In this document: piece after piece, positions 9,163 through 19,184 of the stretch
Layout of the letters: each line of letters begins with the position of its first letter
Position numbering within the stretch: the first letter of the stretch is position 1
NCBI RefSeq assembly: GCF_013341275.1
Contig: NZ_CP054476.1
Span: forward strand, 1,253,501-1,317,500
Direction of reading: 5' to 3'
DNA: 64,000 nt
Origin: Methyloligella sp. GL2
GTDB taxonomy: Bacteria; Pseudomonadota; Alphaproteobacteria; Rhizobiales; Methyloligellaceae
Program-made: the position numbers and the translations under genes
The notes under the pieces: generated by a model
Databases searched by the model: none
What the model was told of the DNA's origin: nothing
The model's input: the letters and a program-made list of their open reading frames with translations, nothing else

Positions 9163-9234
9163 GCCGGCAGGTTTCGCCGGTTTGCACATCGAGCCTGCTT
9201 GCCGGCGCGCGCGAACTCTGCAAGAAATTCCGGC

Positions 9235-11286
9235 ATGCAGAGCCAGTGGAGCGATAGCGACGCCGCCGAAGCGGTTATCCACTACGCCAAAGAAGGCGTC
9301 GGCGAGGATGTGGCGCTTCGCGTCTACACCACGCGGCTGTTGGGGGGCGATCCGCTGCTGGTGCTGCATGGCGGCGGCAATACCTCGGTGAAGACCACGG
9401 CGACGGACGATCTTGGGGAAACCCACGACGTTCTCTGCGTCAAAGGCTCGGGCGCCGATATGGGCGAGATCGAGCCTTGGGGCTTGCCGGCGGTGAAGCT
9501 TGGCCCGCTTCGCAAGATGCGCGCGCTGGACGAGCTTTCCGACGAGGCGATGGTCAATTCCCAGCGGCTGAATCTGCTGGATGCATCGGCACCGAACCCT
9601 TCGGTCGAGACGCTGCTGCATGCCTTTCTTCCGCACAAGTTTGTCGATCACACCCATGCCGCGGCGGTGCTCTCCATCGTCGACCAGCCCGACGGCGAGG
9701 CTCTGGCGGAAGAGATCTATGACGGGCGCATGGGCATCGTGCCCTATATCGCGCCGGGTTTCGGCCTCGCCAAAAAGGCTGCCGACGTGTTCGAGCAGAA
9801 CCCGGATTGCGAGGGGCTGATCCTGCACAAGCACGGCATCTTCACCTTCGGCGACAGCGCTCAAGAGGCTTACGAGCGGATGATCGAGATGGTGAGCCTG
9901 GCGGAAGCGCGGCTGCGCCAGGGGCGGCCGCAAGTCTTCCGGGCGCGGAGCTTTGCCGAGACTTTGGCGCCGGTCGCCGAGGTGGCGCCGATCCTCCGCG
10001 GCGCGGTGGCGATAAAGGGCGAGGCGGGCGAAGAGCCGAAGCGCTTCATCCTCGATTTCCGCACCAGCGACGAGATCCTCGACTATGTGAACGGCGAGGA
10101 ACTGGCCGATTACAGCCAGCGGGGCGTGGTGACGCCGGACCACATCATCCGCACCAAGAATACGCCGATGATCGTGCCGCCGCCGGCCGCTTCCGACATG
10201 GCCGGGTTCAGGTGCGCGGTCGAGCAAGCGGTGAGCGAATTCGCCGCCCGCTACGATGCCTATTTCGAGCGGGAGAATGCCCGGGTCGGATACAGCAAGA
10301 CCAAGCTCGATCCCATGCCGCGGGTGGTGCTGGTGCCGGGGCTCGGCCTGTTCGGCATCGGCCGGACCGCCAAGGCGGCGCGCCAGGCGGCGGATCTGGC
10401 CGAGAATTCGGTGCACGTGATCACCGGCGCGGAGGCTATCGGGCGCTATGAGCCGCTGCCGGAAAGCGATCTGTTCGCGCTGGAATATTGGAGCCTGGAG
10501 CAGGCCAAGCTGAAAGGTCAGGTGGAGAAGCCGCTGACCGGACAGATCGCGGTGGTGACCGGCGGGGCCGGCGCTATCGGGGCTGCGACCGCAAAGGCGC
10601 TGGCCGGGCAGGGCGCGGCGGTGGCGGTGCTCGACCGGGACGGCGATGCGGCGGCGGCGGTCGCCAAGAGCCTCGGCGGGATCGGCATTGCCTGCGACGT
10701 CACCAAGGATGATGCAGTGGCTGGTGCCTTCGCCACGATCTGCGAGACTTTCGGCGGGGTCGATATCGTTGTCTCCAATGCCGGCGCGGCCTGGCAGGGA
10801 CGGATCGGCGAAGTTTCCGATGCAGTGCTGCGGGAAAGCTTCGAGCTCAATTTCTTCGCCCATCAGCGGGTTGCCTCGGCAGCGGTGAAGGTGATGCTGG
10901 CGCAGGGGACAGGCGGGGTGCTGCTGTTCAACATCTCCAAGCAGGCGGTCAATCCGGGGCCGAACTTCGGGCCTTACGGTCTGCCCAAGGCGGCGACCAT
11001 GATGCTGATGCGCCAATACGCGCTGGATTACGGCAAGGACGGCATCCGCTCCAACGGGGTGAATGCCGACCGGATCCGCTCCGGGCTTTTGACCGATGCG
11101 ATGATCGCGGCGCGCTCCAAGGCGCGTTCCGTCTCCGAGACCGACTATATGAGCGGCAATCTCCTGGGCGCCGAGGTGAGAGCGGAGGATGTGGCGCAGA
11201 GCTTTCTGGCGCTTGCGCTGGCCCGGCGGACCACCGGCCATATCGAGACGGTGGATGGCGGCAATATCGCCGCCGCCTTGCGTTAG
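9235..11286 (+). CDS. Bifunctional aldolase / short-chain dehydrogenase (RhaD-like fusion)
   Basis: This is a 683-aa fusion. Residues about 1-400 are a class II aldolase/adducin domain with LLVLHGGGNTSVK, the metal-binding HTHAAAVLS and HKHGIFTFG. Residues about 430-683 are an SDR with the NAD-binding TGGAGAIGAATA, SNAGAA and the catalytic YGLPK (YxxxK). Such fusions are known in rhamnose catabolism, where the aldolase cleaves rhamnulose-1-phosphate and the SDR oxidises lactaldehyde, but no rhamnose genes are nearby and the substrate is uncertain. I chose the ATG at 9235 because conserved sequence starts there. An upstream in-frame ATG exists at 9199. Confidence 0.9.
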   Translation: MQSQWSDSDAAEAVIHYAKEGVGEDVALRVYTTRLLGGDPLLVLHGGGNTSVKTTATDDLGETHDVLCVKGSGADMGEIEPWGLPAVKLGPLRKMRALDELSDEAMVNSQRLNLLDASAPNPSVETLLHAFLPHKFVDHTHAAAVLSIVDQPDGEALAEEIYDGRMGIVPYIAPGFGLAKKAADVFEQNPDCEGLILHKHGIFTFGDSAQEAYERMIEMVSLAEARLRQGRPQVFRARSFAETLAPVAEVAPILRGAVAIKGEAGEEPKRFILDFRTSDEILDYVNGEELADYSQRGVVTPDHIIRTKNTPMIVPPPAASDMAGFRCAVEQAVSEFAARYDAYFERENARVGYSKTKLDPMPRVVLVPGLGLFGIGRTAKAARQAADLAENSVHVITGAEAIGRYEPLPESDLFALEYWSLEQAKLKGQVEKPLTGQIAVVTGGAGAIGAATAKALAGQGAAVAVLDRDGDAAAAVAKSLGGIGIACDVTKDDAVAGAFATICETFGGVDIVVSNAGAAWQGRIGEVSDAVLRESFELNFFAHQRVASAAVKVMLAQGTGGVLLFNISKQAVNPGPNFGPYGLPKAATMMLMRQYALDYGKDGIRSNGVNADRIRSGLLTDAMIAARSKARSVSETDYMSGNLLGAEVRAEDVAQSFLALALARRTTGHIETVDGGNIAAALR

Positions 11287-11445
11287 ACGGCAAGGATCGG
11301 ACCGCGAAGGGCGGTCGTAAGCATCCGTTAGCCCTAACAGAGTTTTAACCACAATCGGGCGAGTGTTTCCCGCAAGGGGGTTGCTGCCGGCCGCATGTCC
11401 GGCAGGAAGGCCCCGTTCGGCTAAACTGCTTTGCTTGGGTCTTCG

Positions 11446-12690
11446 ATGGGTCTCCGTCTTCAATTGATGTTCGCTATGGCGATTGCCGCGATTCTCGGCG
11501 TCGCCGCTGCTTTTTTCACGGTTGGGTTTCCGGCGGAGCGGCCGAGCGAGGCGTTTCTGGCGCTGGCTTCGGCCGGTGCGATCGCCGCGATCGGCGGTTA
11601 CCTGATGGGCGGGGCCTTAGGCCGCGCGATGAGCGATTTGAAGGCGGTCGTCTACCGGCTGACCAAATGGAATTTGGACGGCGCGGTGCCGCATGTGAAG
11701 CGTGCCGGCGAGATCGGGGATCTGGCGCGGGCGCTGGCCGCCTTCCAGGAAGACGCCACGGCGTGGAGCGCACGGCACCAGCAAGATCTCGAGCGCAAAG
11801 CGCAAGGCCGGTTGCCGCAGCAGCAGCGCAATGAGCGGCTGATCCGCGAATTCCGCTCCTCCATCGCCGGCATCCTCAGCGTGTTTGCCGACAACACCCA
11901 TAAGATGGACGAGACGGCCCATGCGCTGGCGAGCCTTGCCAGCAGCAGCAATGAGCGGGTCTCGTCGGTGGCGTCCGCCTCGGACGAGGCCTCCTCCAAT
12001 GTGCAGACCGTGGCGGCGACGACGGAAGAGCTTGCCGTCTCGGTGGGCGAGATCGGCACGCGGGTCTCGACGGCGAGCCGCATCGTCTCCGAAGTCACAG
12101 GCAATGCCCGCATCGCCAATGAGAAGGTGACGGGGCTGGTCTCGGCGGCACAGCATATCGGCGACGTGGTCAGCTTGATTCAGGATGTGGCGGCGCAGAC
12201 CAATCTTCTGGCGCTCAATGCGACCATCGAGGCAGCCCGGGCGGGCGAGGCGGGGCGCGGCTTCGCCGTGGTGGCCAACGAGGTGAAGACGCTGGCCGAT
12301 CAGACCGCCAAGGCGACGGTGGATATCCGCCAGCAGATTGCCGCAATCCAGCTTTCCACCCAAGGCGCGGTGGAGGCGATGGAAGGCATCGTCGTGTCGA
12401 TGAACGAGGTGAACAAGCACACCCAAGAGATTGCCGGTGCGGTGCATCAGCAATCCTCGGCGACCTCGGAGATTTCTCACAGCGTGCGGGAAGCGGCGCG
12501 CGGCACCGAGGAGGTGGCGGCGCATATGCCCGGCGTCACCCAGACGGTGGACGAGACGAGCGAATCCGCAACGCGGGTGCTGCAGGTCTCGCAGGATCTG
12601 ACGCGCCAGGCCGAGGTGCTGCGCGAGACGGTGGAGACCTTTCTGCACGAAGTGGTGCCGCTGGAGCAGCCCCTCGACAGGGCGAGCTAG
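11446..12690 (+). CDS. Methyl-accepting chemotaxis protein-like signalling protein
   Basis: This is a 414-aa protein. Two N-terminal hydrophobic helices with almost no periplasmic loop are followed by a HAMP-like segment ([20 protein letters not shown]), a helical signalling domain and the conserved hairpin tip ([21 protein letters not shown], then [14 protein letters not shown]). With no ligand domain it probably senses a cytoplasmic or membrane state. No che genes are in the window. A TTG start at 11431 in the same frame is possible, but neither start has a strong ribosome-binding site. Confidence 0.9.
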   Translation: MGLRLQLMFAMAIAAILGVAAAFFTVGFPAERPSEAFLALASAGAIAAIGGYLMGGALGRAMSDLKAVVYRLTKWNLDGAVPHVKRAGEIGDLARALAAFQEDATAWSARHQQDLERKAQGRLPQQQRNERLIREFRSSIAGILSVFADNTHKMDETAHALASLASSSNERVSSVASASDEASSNVQTVAATTEELAVSVGEIGTRVSTASRIVSEVTGNARIANEKVTGLVSAAQHIGDVVSLIQDVAAQTNLLALNATIEAARAGEAGRGFAVVANEVKTLADQTAKATVDIRQQIAAIQLSTQGAVEAMEGIVVSMNEVNKHTQEIAGAVHQQSSATSEISHSVREAARGTEEVAAHMPGVTQTVDETSESATRVLQVSQDLTRQAEVLRETVETFLHEVVPLEQPLDRAS

Positions 12691-12695
12691 GGGAG

Positions 12696-12720
12696 GCGCC
12701 CGTTTGCGGGCGCGTCTTAA
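12696..12720 (+). terminator. Hairpin between convergent genes
   Basis: GCGCCCG-TTTG-CGGGCGC forms a perfect 7-bp stem followed by GTCTTAA. It lies just after the chemoreceptor stop and before the end of ychF. The T-run is poor, so efficiency is uncertain. Confidence 0.5.
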
Positions 12721-12730
12721 ACGCTTTCCG

Positions 12731-13828
12731 CTAATTGGCGAAGCGGAAATGCATCACGTCGCCATCGGCGACGACGTATTCCTTGCCTTCCAGGCGCATC
12801 TTGCCGGCATCGCGGGCGCCGGCTTCGCCGCCCAGCCCGATGAAGTCGTCATAGCCGATGGTCTCGGCGCGGATGAAGCCCTTCTCGAAATCGGTATGGA
12901 TCACGCCGGCGGCCTGGGGCGCATGGGTGCCTTGCGGCACGGTCCAGGCGCGGGCCTCTTTCGGGCCGACGGTGAAATAGGTGATCAGATCGAGCAGGCT
13001 GTACCCGGCGCGGATCAGCCGGTCGAGGCCGGGCTCGTTCAGCCCGAGCTCGGCGAGATAGGCGGCGCGCTCCTCGGCATCGAGCTCGGCGAGTTCCGAC
13101 TCGATCTTGGCGGAGATTACCACGGTGCCGGCGCCTTCCTTGGCGGCGCGCTCCTCCACCAGCTTGGAATATTCATTGCCGGTGGCGGCGGAGGCCTCGT
13201 CCACGTTGCAGACATAGAGCACCGGCTTTGAGGTGAGGAGGCCAAGGCTCTTGAAGGCGGCGCGGTCGTCGTCGGAGACGTCGGCGAGGCGGGCGGGCTT
13301 GCCTTCGCGCAACAGGGCGAGGGCCATCTCCACCAGCTCCAGAGCCTTCTTGGCTTCCTTGTCCTGGCCGCGGATCTTCTTCTCCAGATTGGGGATGCGC
13401 TTCTCCAGGCTGTCCAGATCGGCGAGCATCAGCTCGGTCTCGACGGTCTCGGCATCGGCCAGCGGATCGACCTTGCCCTCGACATGCACCACGTCGTCAT
13501 CCTCGAAGCAGCGCAGCACATAGGCGATGGCGTCGACCTCGCGGATATGGGCGAGGAACTGATTGCCGAGGCCTTCGCCCTTGCTGGCGCCGCGCACCAG
13601 CCCGGCGATATCGACGAAGGTGAGCCGGGTCGGGATGGTCTCGGCCGATTTGCTGATCTCGGAGAGCTTGCTGAGGCGCGGGTCCGGCACCGGCACGTCG
13701 CCGACATTGGGCTCGATGGTGCAGAACGGGTAGTTCGCCGCGGCCGCGGCGGCCGTCTGGGTCAGGGCGTTGAACAGGGTCGACTTTCCGACATTGGGCA
13801 GGCCGACGATGCCGCATTTGAATCCCAT
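12731..13828 (-). CDS. ychF: Redox-regulated ATPase YchF (Obg family)
   Basis: This 365-aa cytosolic P-loop ATPase associates with ribosomes. Walker A is GLPNVGKST near the N-terminus, switch regions follow ([20 protein letters not shown]), and the base-recognition motif is NVDE instead of NKxD, which explains ATP preference in this family. A C-terminal TGS-like domain is present. The ATG at 13828 gives the usual [12 protein letters not shown] start. It is the last gene of the rplY-pth-ychF run, 52 bp after pth. Confidence 0.97.
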   Translation of the reverse strand: MGFKCGIVGLPNVGKSTLFNALTQTAAAAAANYPFCTIEPNVGDVPVPDPRLSKLSEISKSAETIPTRLTFVDIAGLVRGASKGEGLGNQFLAHIREVDAIAYVLRCFEDDDVVHVEGKVDPLADAETVETELMLADLDSLEKRIPNLEKKIRGQDKEAKKALELVEMALALLREGKPARLADVSDDDRAAFKSLGLLTSKPVLYVCNVDEASAATGNEYSKLVEERAAKEGAGTVVISAKIESELAELDAEERAAYLAELGLNEPGLDRLIRAGYSLLDLITYFTVGPKEARAWTVPQGTHAPQAAGVIHTDFEKGFIRAETIGYDDFIGLGGEAGARDAGKMRLEGKEYVVADGDVMHFRFAN

Positions 13829-13880
13829 AGGTACCAACCGTCATGTTGTTCGGGCGAGATGCCCGGCGTGAGAAGAGCCG

Positions 13881-14576
13881 CTAGCTTTTCAGCCAGCGTT
13901 TCAGAGCGGAGCTGAGGGCGCTGTCGCCTTTCGGCTCGTTGGATTGCGATGGCGCCGGCGCCGGTGCGGATTTCGGCTCGGCTGCCGGCTGCGCTGACGC
14001 AGAGGGGGCGTCCGGCTTCCAATGGGCGACCGCCGTCTGGAACTTGTCGTAGGCGCCCTCGGCGAGATAGGGCGCCGCGTCGGAGATTGCCGTCAGGCTA
14101 TCTTCCAGCCAAGTCTGATCGGCTTTCGGGAAGTCGCCCATGACATGGCCGTGCACCCGCTCCTTGGAGCCGGGATGGCCGATGCCGATGCGTACCCGCA
14201 CATAGTCGTTGCCGATATGGGCGGTGATGGATTTCAGCCCGTTATGGCCGGCAACCCCGCCGCCGGTCTTCACCCGCACCTTGTCCTGGGCGAGGTCGAG
14301 CTCGTCGTGAAAGACGATGACGTCGTCGAGGTCGAGCTTGAAGAAGCGCACCGCCTCGCCGACCGAGCGCCCGGACTCGTTCATGAAGGTCTGGGGCTTG
14401 AGCAGCAGGCATTTCTCGTTGCCGAGACGGCCTTCGGCGCAAAGCCCCTGGAAGCGCTTGCGCCAGGGGCCGAACTCGTAGGATGCGGCGATGAAGTCCA
14501 CCGCCATGAAGCCGATATTGTGCCGGTTGAAGGCGTATTTCGCCCCCGGATTACCAAGGCCGACAAGCAGCTTCAT
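13881..14576 (-). CDS. pth: Peptidyl-tRNA hydrolase
   Basis: This 231-aa enzyme releases peptides from prematurely dropped peptidyl-tRNA. The family core is clear: [20 protein letters not shown] with the catalytic His, [22 protein letters not shown] and [12 protein letters not shown]. The last 40 or so residues form an Ala/Pro/Ser-rich low-complexity tail, longer than in E. coli but common in alphaproteobacteria. It lies in the rplY-pth-ychF order found in many bacteria. Confidence 0.97.
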   Translation of the reverse strand: MKLLVGLGNPGAKYAFNRHNIGFMAVDFIAASYEFGPWRKRFQGLCAEGRLGNEKCLLLKPQTFMNESGRSVGEAVRFFKLDLDDVIVFHDELDLAQDKVRVKTGGGVAGHNGLKSITAHIGNDYVRVRIGIGHPGSKERVHGHVMGDFPKADQTWLEDSLTAISDAAPYLAEGAYDKFQTAVAHWKPDAPSASAQPAAEPKSAPAPAPSQSNEPKGDSALSSALKRWLKS

Positions 14577-14627
14577 AGGACACCCGAAATGCGCAACTGC
14601 GCCGAAAGAGGAGTTTGGGGAGGAGGA

Positions 14628-15272
14628 TTACTCCTCGCCCGACTCTTTGGCCTCTTCGGCGCCTTCTTCCGCTCCACCTTCCTCGCCTTCCTCAGCCGCA
14701 GCCTCGGCCACGCGGCCGGTGATGGTGGCGACGGTGAAGTCGCGGTCGGTGATGGTGGGCTCGACGCCTGCTGGCATCTTGATGGCGGAGATGTGGATGG
14801 AATCGCCGATTTCCAGACCGGTCAGATCCACCTCGAAGCTCTCCGGGATGGCGTCGACCGGGCAGGAGACCTCGACCTCGTGGCGCACCACGTTGAGCAC
14901 GCCGCCGCGCTTCAGGCCGGGGGCTGCTTCGTCGTTGAGGAAGTGCACCGGCACCTCAAGGGTGATGGTCGCATGCTCGGCGATGCGCAGGAAATCCACA
15001 TGCAGCGGCAAATCCTTGACCGGATCGAGCTGGATATCGCGGGGAATGACGCGGGTCTTCTTGCCCTCGATATCGAGCATGTAGACGGTGCTGCGGAAGT
15101 GACCGGTGTTGTATTGCTTCCAGATCTCCTTGTACTCGACAGAGATCGGTTCCGGCGTTTCCTTCTCGCCGTAAAGAATAGCCGGCACGCGGCCTTCCCG
15201 GCGCACGGCGCGCGCGCCACCTGTGCCCGTATTGTCGCGCGCCCAGGCTTTGAGTTCGTGGGCCTCAGCCAT
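14628..15272 (-). CDS. rplY: 50S ribosomal protein L25 / general stress protein Ctc
   Basis: This 214-aa protein binds 5S rRNA. The N-terminal L25 domain (ELKAWARDNTGTGGARAVRR, GRVPAILYG) is followed by the beta C-terminal Ctc domain (VPVHFLNDEAAPGLKRGG, VEVSCPVDAIPE). A glutamate/glycine-rich acidic tail ends the protein. The ATG at 15272 has GGAGG 6-7 bases upstream. Longer in-frame starts upstream give unconserved sequence. It is the first gene of the rplY-pth-ychF run. Confidence 0.96.
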   Translation of the reverse strand: MAEAHELKAWARDNTGTGGARAVRREGRVPAILYGEKETPEPISVEYKEIWKQYNTGHFRSTVYMLDIEGKKTRVIPRDIQLDPVKDLPLHVDFLRIAEHATITLEVPVHFLNDEAAPGLKRGGVLNVVRHEVEVSCPVDAIPESFEVDLTGLEIGDSIHISAIKMPAGVEPTITDRDFTVATITGRVAEAAAEEGEEGGAEEGAEEAKESGEE

Positions 15273-15460
15273 TGAAACCTCCAAATGCGGCAACGGGGCA
15301 AAAGGCGCCCCAAACCAGTTATGCGCGGCGCCGGTGTCGGGCCGCGGGCAAATTCGTTGGCGCTTATACCCTCCGCATGCGGCTATGACAATGAGGGAAT
15401 GGCCTGAAATCGGCGCTTGGGACGTCGGTTTCCTGTGTTTCTCAAGGCTGATCGCAAGGC

Positions 15461-16486
15461 TTAGCGGAAGTTGATATCGACCGGGGAGAGTTTTGGCGAG
15501 CCCCGATCGGCCGCTTCGGCCTTGTGAATCAGGCCCAATATCTTGGCATTCAGCGGCGCCGGGACGCCGTATTGCTTGGCAAGATCGACGATCTTCCCCT
15601 GAATATGGTCGATTTCCGTGGGGCGCCTTTCCTCCAGATCGTCCCACATGGAGGAGCGGGCGCGCGGATCGATGGAGGGGATGCTGCGCGCCAGGAGCAT
15701 GAAAAGCCGGTCGGGCAGGGGAAGCACCTTGGCCAAGATGCGGGGGTGCACGCCCTCGAAACGCGCCGGTCGAATCGACGCAGCTTTCATGACCGCGAGG
15801 CCCTCTTCCATCTGCTGAGCGAGGAGCCGGCGCCAGCCCCGGTCTTCGAACTCGGTCTTCAAAGGAATGCCGGAGAGGGCATTCAGCCCGTTATTGAGAT
15901 TGATCAGCAGCTTGGACCATTGCACGCCCATCATATTGTCATGGGCGCTGACGGGCGCGCCGGGAACGTCGAGATGTGAACGCAGATCCTCGTAACCCGC
16001 TGCAATCACGATCGTTCCGCTTGTGGCGCGACGGAACGATGGCGTTTTACCGGACGTTAGCTGGTGAACGATGTTGAATGGCACCATGCCGGGGATCACG
16101 GTGCGGTCCGGCCCCAGCCTTTCGCGCAGCACAGCCACGTTGTCGACGCCGTTTTGCAGGCTGACGACAATGGCGTCTTGCGGCGCGTGGCGGGCGATGA
16201 GGTCGCCCATTGCCGCAGTGGCACCGCTTTTCACCGTCACCAGAATGATGTTTGCTGTGCCGAGGGCTTCAGCGGGATCGTCGGTGAGGTCGAGAGCTGC
16301 GCTGTCCACCTGAGTCTCGGCGTCGTCGAGATCGGCGAGATGCATGCCGTGCTCGGCAAGGGCTTGGCTTAAAGCCGGACGCAGTAAAAAGCGCACATTG
16401 CGGCCGGCGAGAGCTAGCCTGCCGCCGAAATAGCAACCGACGCTGCCGGCGCCGGCAATGACGATGCGGGAGTTAGAAATGGCCAT
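15461..16486 (-). CDS. Ketopantoate reductase family protein (2-dehydropantoate 2-reductase)
   Basis: This is a 341-aa protein. An N-terminal NADP-binding Rossmann motif (IVIAGAGSVGCYFGGRLA), VTVKSGAT, SLQNGVDN and the WSKLLINLNNGLNAL helix with the catalytic lysine define the ApbA/PanE family. Its pathway would be pantothenate synthesis, but many paralogues in this family act on other 2-oxoacids, so I leave out the symbol. It is divergent from the FMN oxidase gene downstream of base 16634, with a 147-bp shared promoter space. Confidence 0.88.
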   Translation of the reverse strand: MAISNSRIVIAGAGSVGCYFGGRLALAGRNVRFLLRPALSQALAEHGMHLADLDDAETQVDSAALDLTDDPAEALGTANIILVTVKSGATAAMGDLIARHAPQDAIVVSLQNGVDNVAVLRERLGPDRTVIPGMVPFNIVHQLTSGKTPSFRRATSGTIVIAAGYEDLRSHLDVPGAPVSAHDNMMGVQWSKLLINLNNGLNALSGIPLKTEFEDRGWRRLLAQQMEEGLAVMKAASIRPARFEGVHPRILAKVLPLPDRLFMLLARSIPSIDPRARSSMWDDLEERRPTEIDHIQGKIVDLAKQYGVPAPLNAKILGLIHKAEAADRGSPKLSPVDINFR

Positions 16487-16633
16487 GAGGCAGGTCTCTT
16501 GGGCGTGTTTTGTCTTGTCTCTTAGGAGTGTCTTGGGGGCTCGAGGCTAGAGCAGGATTATCGGAAGCAGGACTTGCGGCTTGTCCTAGATAACCGGCGG
16601 CGGTGAAATCTACTCCGCTGCCAATGTCGATGG

Positions 16634-17875
16634 GTGAACAGTCAAGTGAACTACCTTTCCCCTGAAAATGAGGTGACCACGCAGGCAACGCCGCTCTCCG
16701 ACGAGGAGAGGCAAGCGGCCGAAGCGCTGGATCTCTCCGATGCCGGTCATGGCGGTCTGCTGCGGCGCCAAGCGAAAGCGCGTCTGCCGCAAGGCATCTT
16801 CGATTTCGTCGAGGGCGGCTCCTACGACGAGATCACGTTAAGGGCCAATATCGACGATCTTGCGACGCTGCGCTTGCGTCAGCGGGTCATGGTGGACGCT
16901 TCGGTGCGCCGCCAGCGGACGACCATGCTGGGCCAGGCCGCGACCATGCCGGTGGCGCTCGGCCCGGCCGGCTTCGCCGGGCTGGTGCATCCGATGGGGG
17001 AGGTGCTGGCGGCCCGCGCGGCGGAAAGCTTCGGGGTGCCGTTCTGCCTCAGCTCGTTTTCGATCTGCTCGATCGAGGATGTCGCCTCCGCCAGCCGCGC
17101 GCCGTTCCTGTTCCAGCTCTATCTGTTCGACGATCGCGGGGTGAACGCCTCGCTGCTGCGCCGGGCGCGGGAGGCGGGCTGCGAGACGCTGGTTCTGACC
17201 ATGGACGCGCATCTTCAAGGGCGGCGGAACCGCGATCTCGATAACGGTTTGACGGTGCCGCTGAAGGTGCGGCCGAAGCTCGCCTATCACATGACGAAGC
17301 GCCCGCTCTGGCTGTGGCGCTGGCTGACGGCGAAGCGGCGCACCATGGGCACTCTGGCGCCTTATGCCGGCGGCAGCACGGAGCTTGCCGATGTCTCCGA
17401 TTGGGTGTCGCGGCATTACAAGGGCGCGTTCGATGCGGCCGATCTCGAATGGGTGCGTGCCAACTGGCCAGGCAAGCTGATGATCAAGGGCGTGCTCGAT
17501 CCGGAGGACGCCAAAACCGCGCTGTCTCTCGGTGCCGATGCGATTCTGGTCTCCAATCACGGCGGCCGGCAGCTGGATAGCGCCTCCTCCACGGCGCGGG
17601 CGTTTCCGGCCGTGGCCGAGGCGGTGGGCGACCGGGCGGAGCTTTATTTCGACGGCGGTATCCGCACCGGGCTCGACGTGCTGAAAGTGCTGGGGCTCGG
17701 GGCGAAAGGCTGTTTTATCGGCCGCGCCTATCTTTACGGCCTGGCGGCGGATGGCGAGCGCGGTGTGCGCACCGCCTTGCAGCTGCTTGCGGACGAGCTC
17801 GATGTCGGCATGGCGCTGAGCGGCGTGAGCGATGTTAACGCACTTCCCGCCGGGCTGGTCTCTCGACATTCTTGA
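16634..17875 (+). CDS. FMN-dependent alpha-hydroxy acid oxidase / L-lactate dehydrogenase family
   Basis: This 413-aa (beta/alpha)8 flavoenzyme oxidises L-2-hydroxy acids to 2-oxo acids. Marks are the N-terminal GIFDFVEGGSYDE, PVALGPAGFAGLVHPMGE, FQLYLF and the active-site SNHGGRQLDS with catalytic His and Arg, then YFDGGIRTGLDVLKVLGLGA. The start is a GTG. The exact substrate (lactate, glycolate or mandelate) cannot be told from sequence. A 2-oxo acid reductase-like gene lies divergently next door, which could make the pair functionally related. Confidence 0.92.
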   Translation: MNSQVNYLSPENEVTTQATPLSDEERQAAEALDLSDAGHGGLLRRQAKARLPQGIFDFVEGGSYDEITLRANIDDLATLRLRQRVMVDASVRRQRTTMLGQAATMPVALGPAGFAGLVHPMGEVLAARAAESFGVPFCLSSFSICSIEDVASASRAPFLFQLYLFDDRGVNASLLRRAREAGCETLVLTMDAHLQGRRNRDLDNGLTVPLKVRPKLAYHMTKRPLWLWRWLTAKRRTMGTLAPYAGGSTELADVSDWVSRHYKGAFDAADLEWVRANWPGKLMIKGVLDPEDAKTALSLGADAILVSNHGGRQLDSASSTARAFPAVAEAVGDRAELYFDGGIRTGLDVLKVLGLGAKGCFIGRAYLYGLAADGERGVRTALQLLADELDVGMALSGVSDVNALPAGLVSRHS

Positions 17876-18089
17876 GAAGATTCAACACAATGATCCGCTC
17901 GAAGGCTCATCGGCCCTAGGGCCGGTTCGCGGGGAAGAGTTGGGGCGGAATTCCGCACTTTGCCGCTGGTGACGGAACTCCTGCCGAAGCGGCCGCGCCG
18001 TCGCGCCGGTCCGCTTGAAACGGTGAAACCGCGAGTGGGCGGATCGCCGGTTGTCTTATTCGTATCTCGCGGCGTGGCGGCGGAACGAG

Positions 18090-19169
18090 ATGAGTCAGAC
18101 GCTTAGACGCATTCTCTATATCGACGGCGACGACGCGGTGCGCGCGCTCGTGCAGCGCGAGCTGGCGCGCCAGGGCTGCGAGGTTCATGCCGAAGCCGAT
18201 GGCGATGCAGCTCTGCTGACGCTTGCGAGCCGGGATTTCGATGCCGTGGCGCTCGATCATCTCGATCGCGGCATGGACGGATTGCAGGTGCTGGAGCGCA
18301 TCCGCCAGACGGATAAGGCGCTGCCGGTGATCTTCGTCACCGCGGCAGCGGAGAGCCGGCTTGCCGTGGCGGTGCTGAAGGCCGGCGCGACCGACTATGT
18401 GGTGAAGGACGGCGAGGGGCATTTCATCGTGCTGATCAAGGCGGCGGTGGAAAATGCGCTGGCCGAGCAGGCAAAGGATTGCACCGGTCCGGGCGACGAC
18501 GATCTGCGCGCGGCGCGCGACCGGTTCGAGGCGCTTGCCGCGGAGCGGGCCTTGCTGCTGCGGGAGGTCAATCACCGGGTCTCCAACAGCTTGCAGCTGA
18601 TCGCCTCGATGCTGCAGATCCAGGCCAATGCGTCGGGGAGCGAGGAGACGCGCAAGGCGCTGTCCAACGCCATGTCGCGGGTTCTGGCCGTGGCCGAGGT
18701 GCATAAGCGGCTCTATACCTCCGACACTGTGGAGGCCGTGGCGCTCGATCAGTATCTCGATGCGCTGATCGACGACCTGCGCCGCTCCTCCGACGATATG
18801 GGGCTGGAGCAGCTTCAGCTCGCGGCCGATGCGGTGTCGCTGGATCCGGACCGGGCGGTGGCGCTGGGCGTGATCGTCAACGAGCTGGTGATCAATGCCT
18901 GGAAATACGCCTATCCCGGCGGCTCGGGGCCGATCCGTATCGGTCTTCGCCGCGACGGGGCTGGGCGGGTGCGGCTGGCCGTGGAGGATGACGGTGTCGG
19001 GATGACGCGCGAGGAGATGCAACGCTCCTCCGGGCTCGGCCAGAAGATTGTCGGCGCGATGATCCAGAAGCTGGAAGCCGATCTGCAATACGAGCCGAAA
19101 GCGCAAGGCACGCGGGCCGTCGTCTCCTTTTTCGAGCACGAAGCGGAAGCCGAGCAGCCCGCGGCTTGA
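18090..19169 (+). CDS. Hybrid sensor: receiver domain plus HWE/HisKA_2-type histidine kinase
   Basis: This is a 359-aa soluble protein. Residues about 7-122 form a response-regulator receiver with phospho-acceptor Asp56 (VALDHLDRGMDG) and Lys106 (VVKDGEG). Residues about 150-355 are a HisKA_2-type kinase: H-box LLREVNHRVSNSLQLIASML with His162, N-box NELVINAWKYAY and G-box EDDGVGM. There is no membrane or PAS input, so it is probably driven by phosphotransfer to its own receiver. Such kinases can feed PhyR/EcfG stress or light signalling in alphaproteobacteria, but no partner is nearby. A longer in-frame start at 18051 is possible. Confidence 0.92.
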   Translation: MSQTLRRILYIDGDDAVRALVQRELARQGCEVHAEADGDAALLTLASRDFDAVALDHLDRGMDGLQVLERIRQTDKALPVIFVTAAAESRLAVAVLKAGATDYVVKDGEGHFIVLIKAAVENALAEQAKDCTGPGDDDLRAARDRFEALAAERALLLREVNHRVSNSLQLIASMLQIQANASGSEETRKALSNAMSRVLAVAEVHKRLYTSDTVEAVALDQYLDALIDDLRRSSDDMGLEQLQLAADAVSLDPDRAVALGVIVNELVINAWKYAYPGGSGPIRIGLRRDGAGRVRLAVEDDGVGMTREEMQRSSGLGQKIVGAMIQKLEADLQYEPKAQGTRAVVSFFEHEAEAEQPAA

Positions 19170-19184
19170 GGGGGTGCGCCCCGG

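Noticed and set aside
8101-11463. A 1120-codon open frame on the minus strand
   Set aside because: It runs antisense across the SH3 gene, the aldolase-SDR gene and the start of the chemoreceptor gene, all with clear protein families. High GC makes stop codons rare in the opposite frame. The composition (His/Arg/Asp-rich) is typical of a shadow.
15273-15647. In-frame N-terminal extension of ribosomal protein L25
   Set aside because: The family begins at 15272 and GGAGG is placed there. The extension is unconserved.
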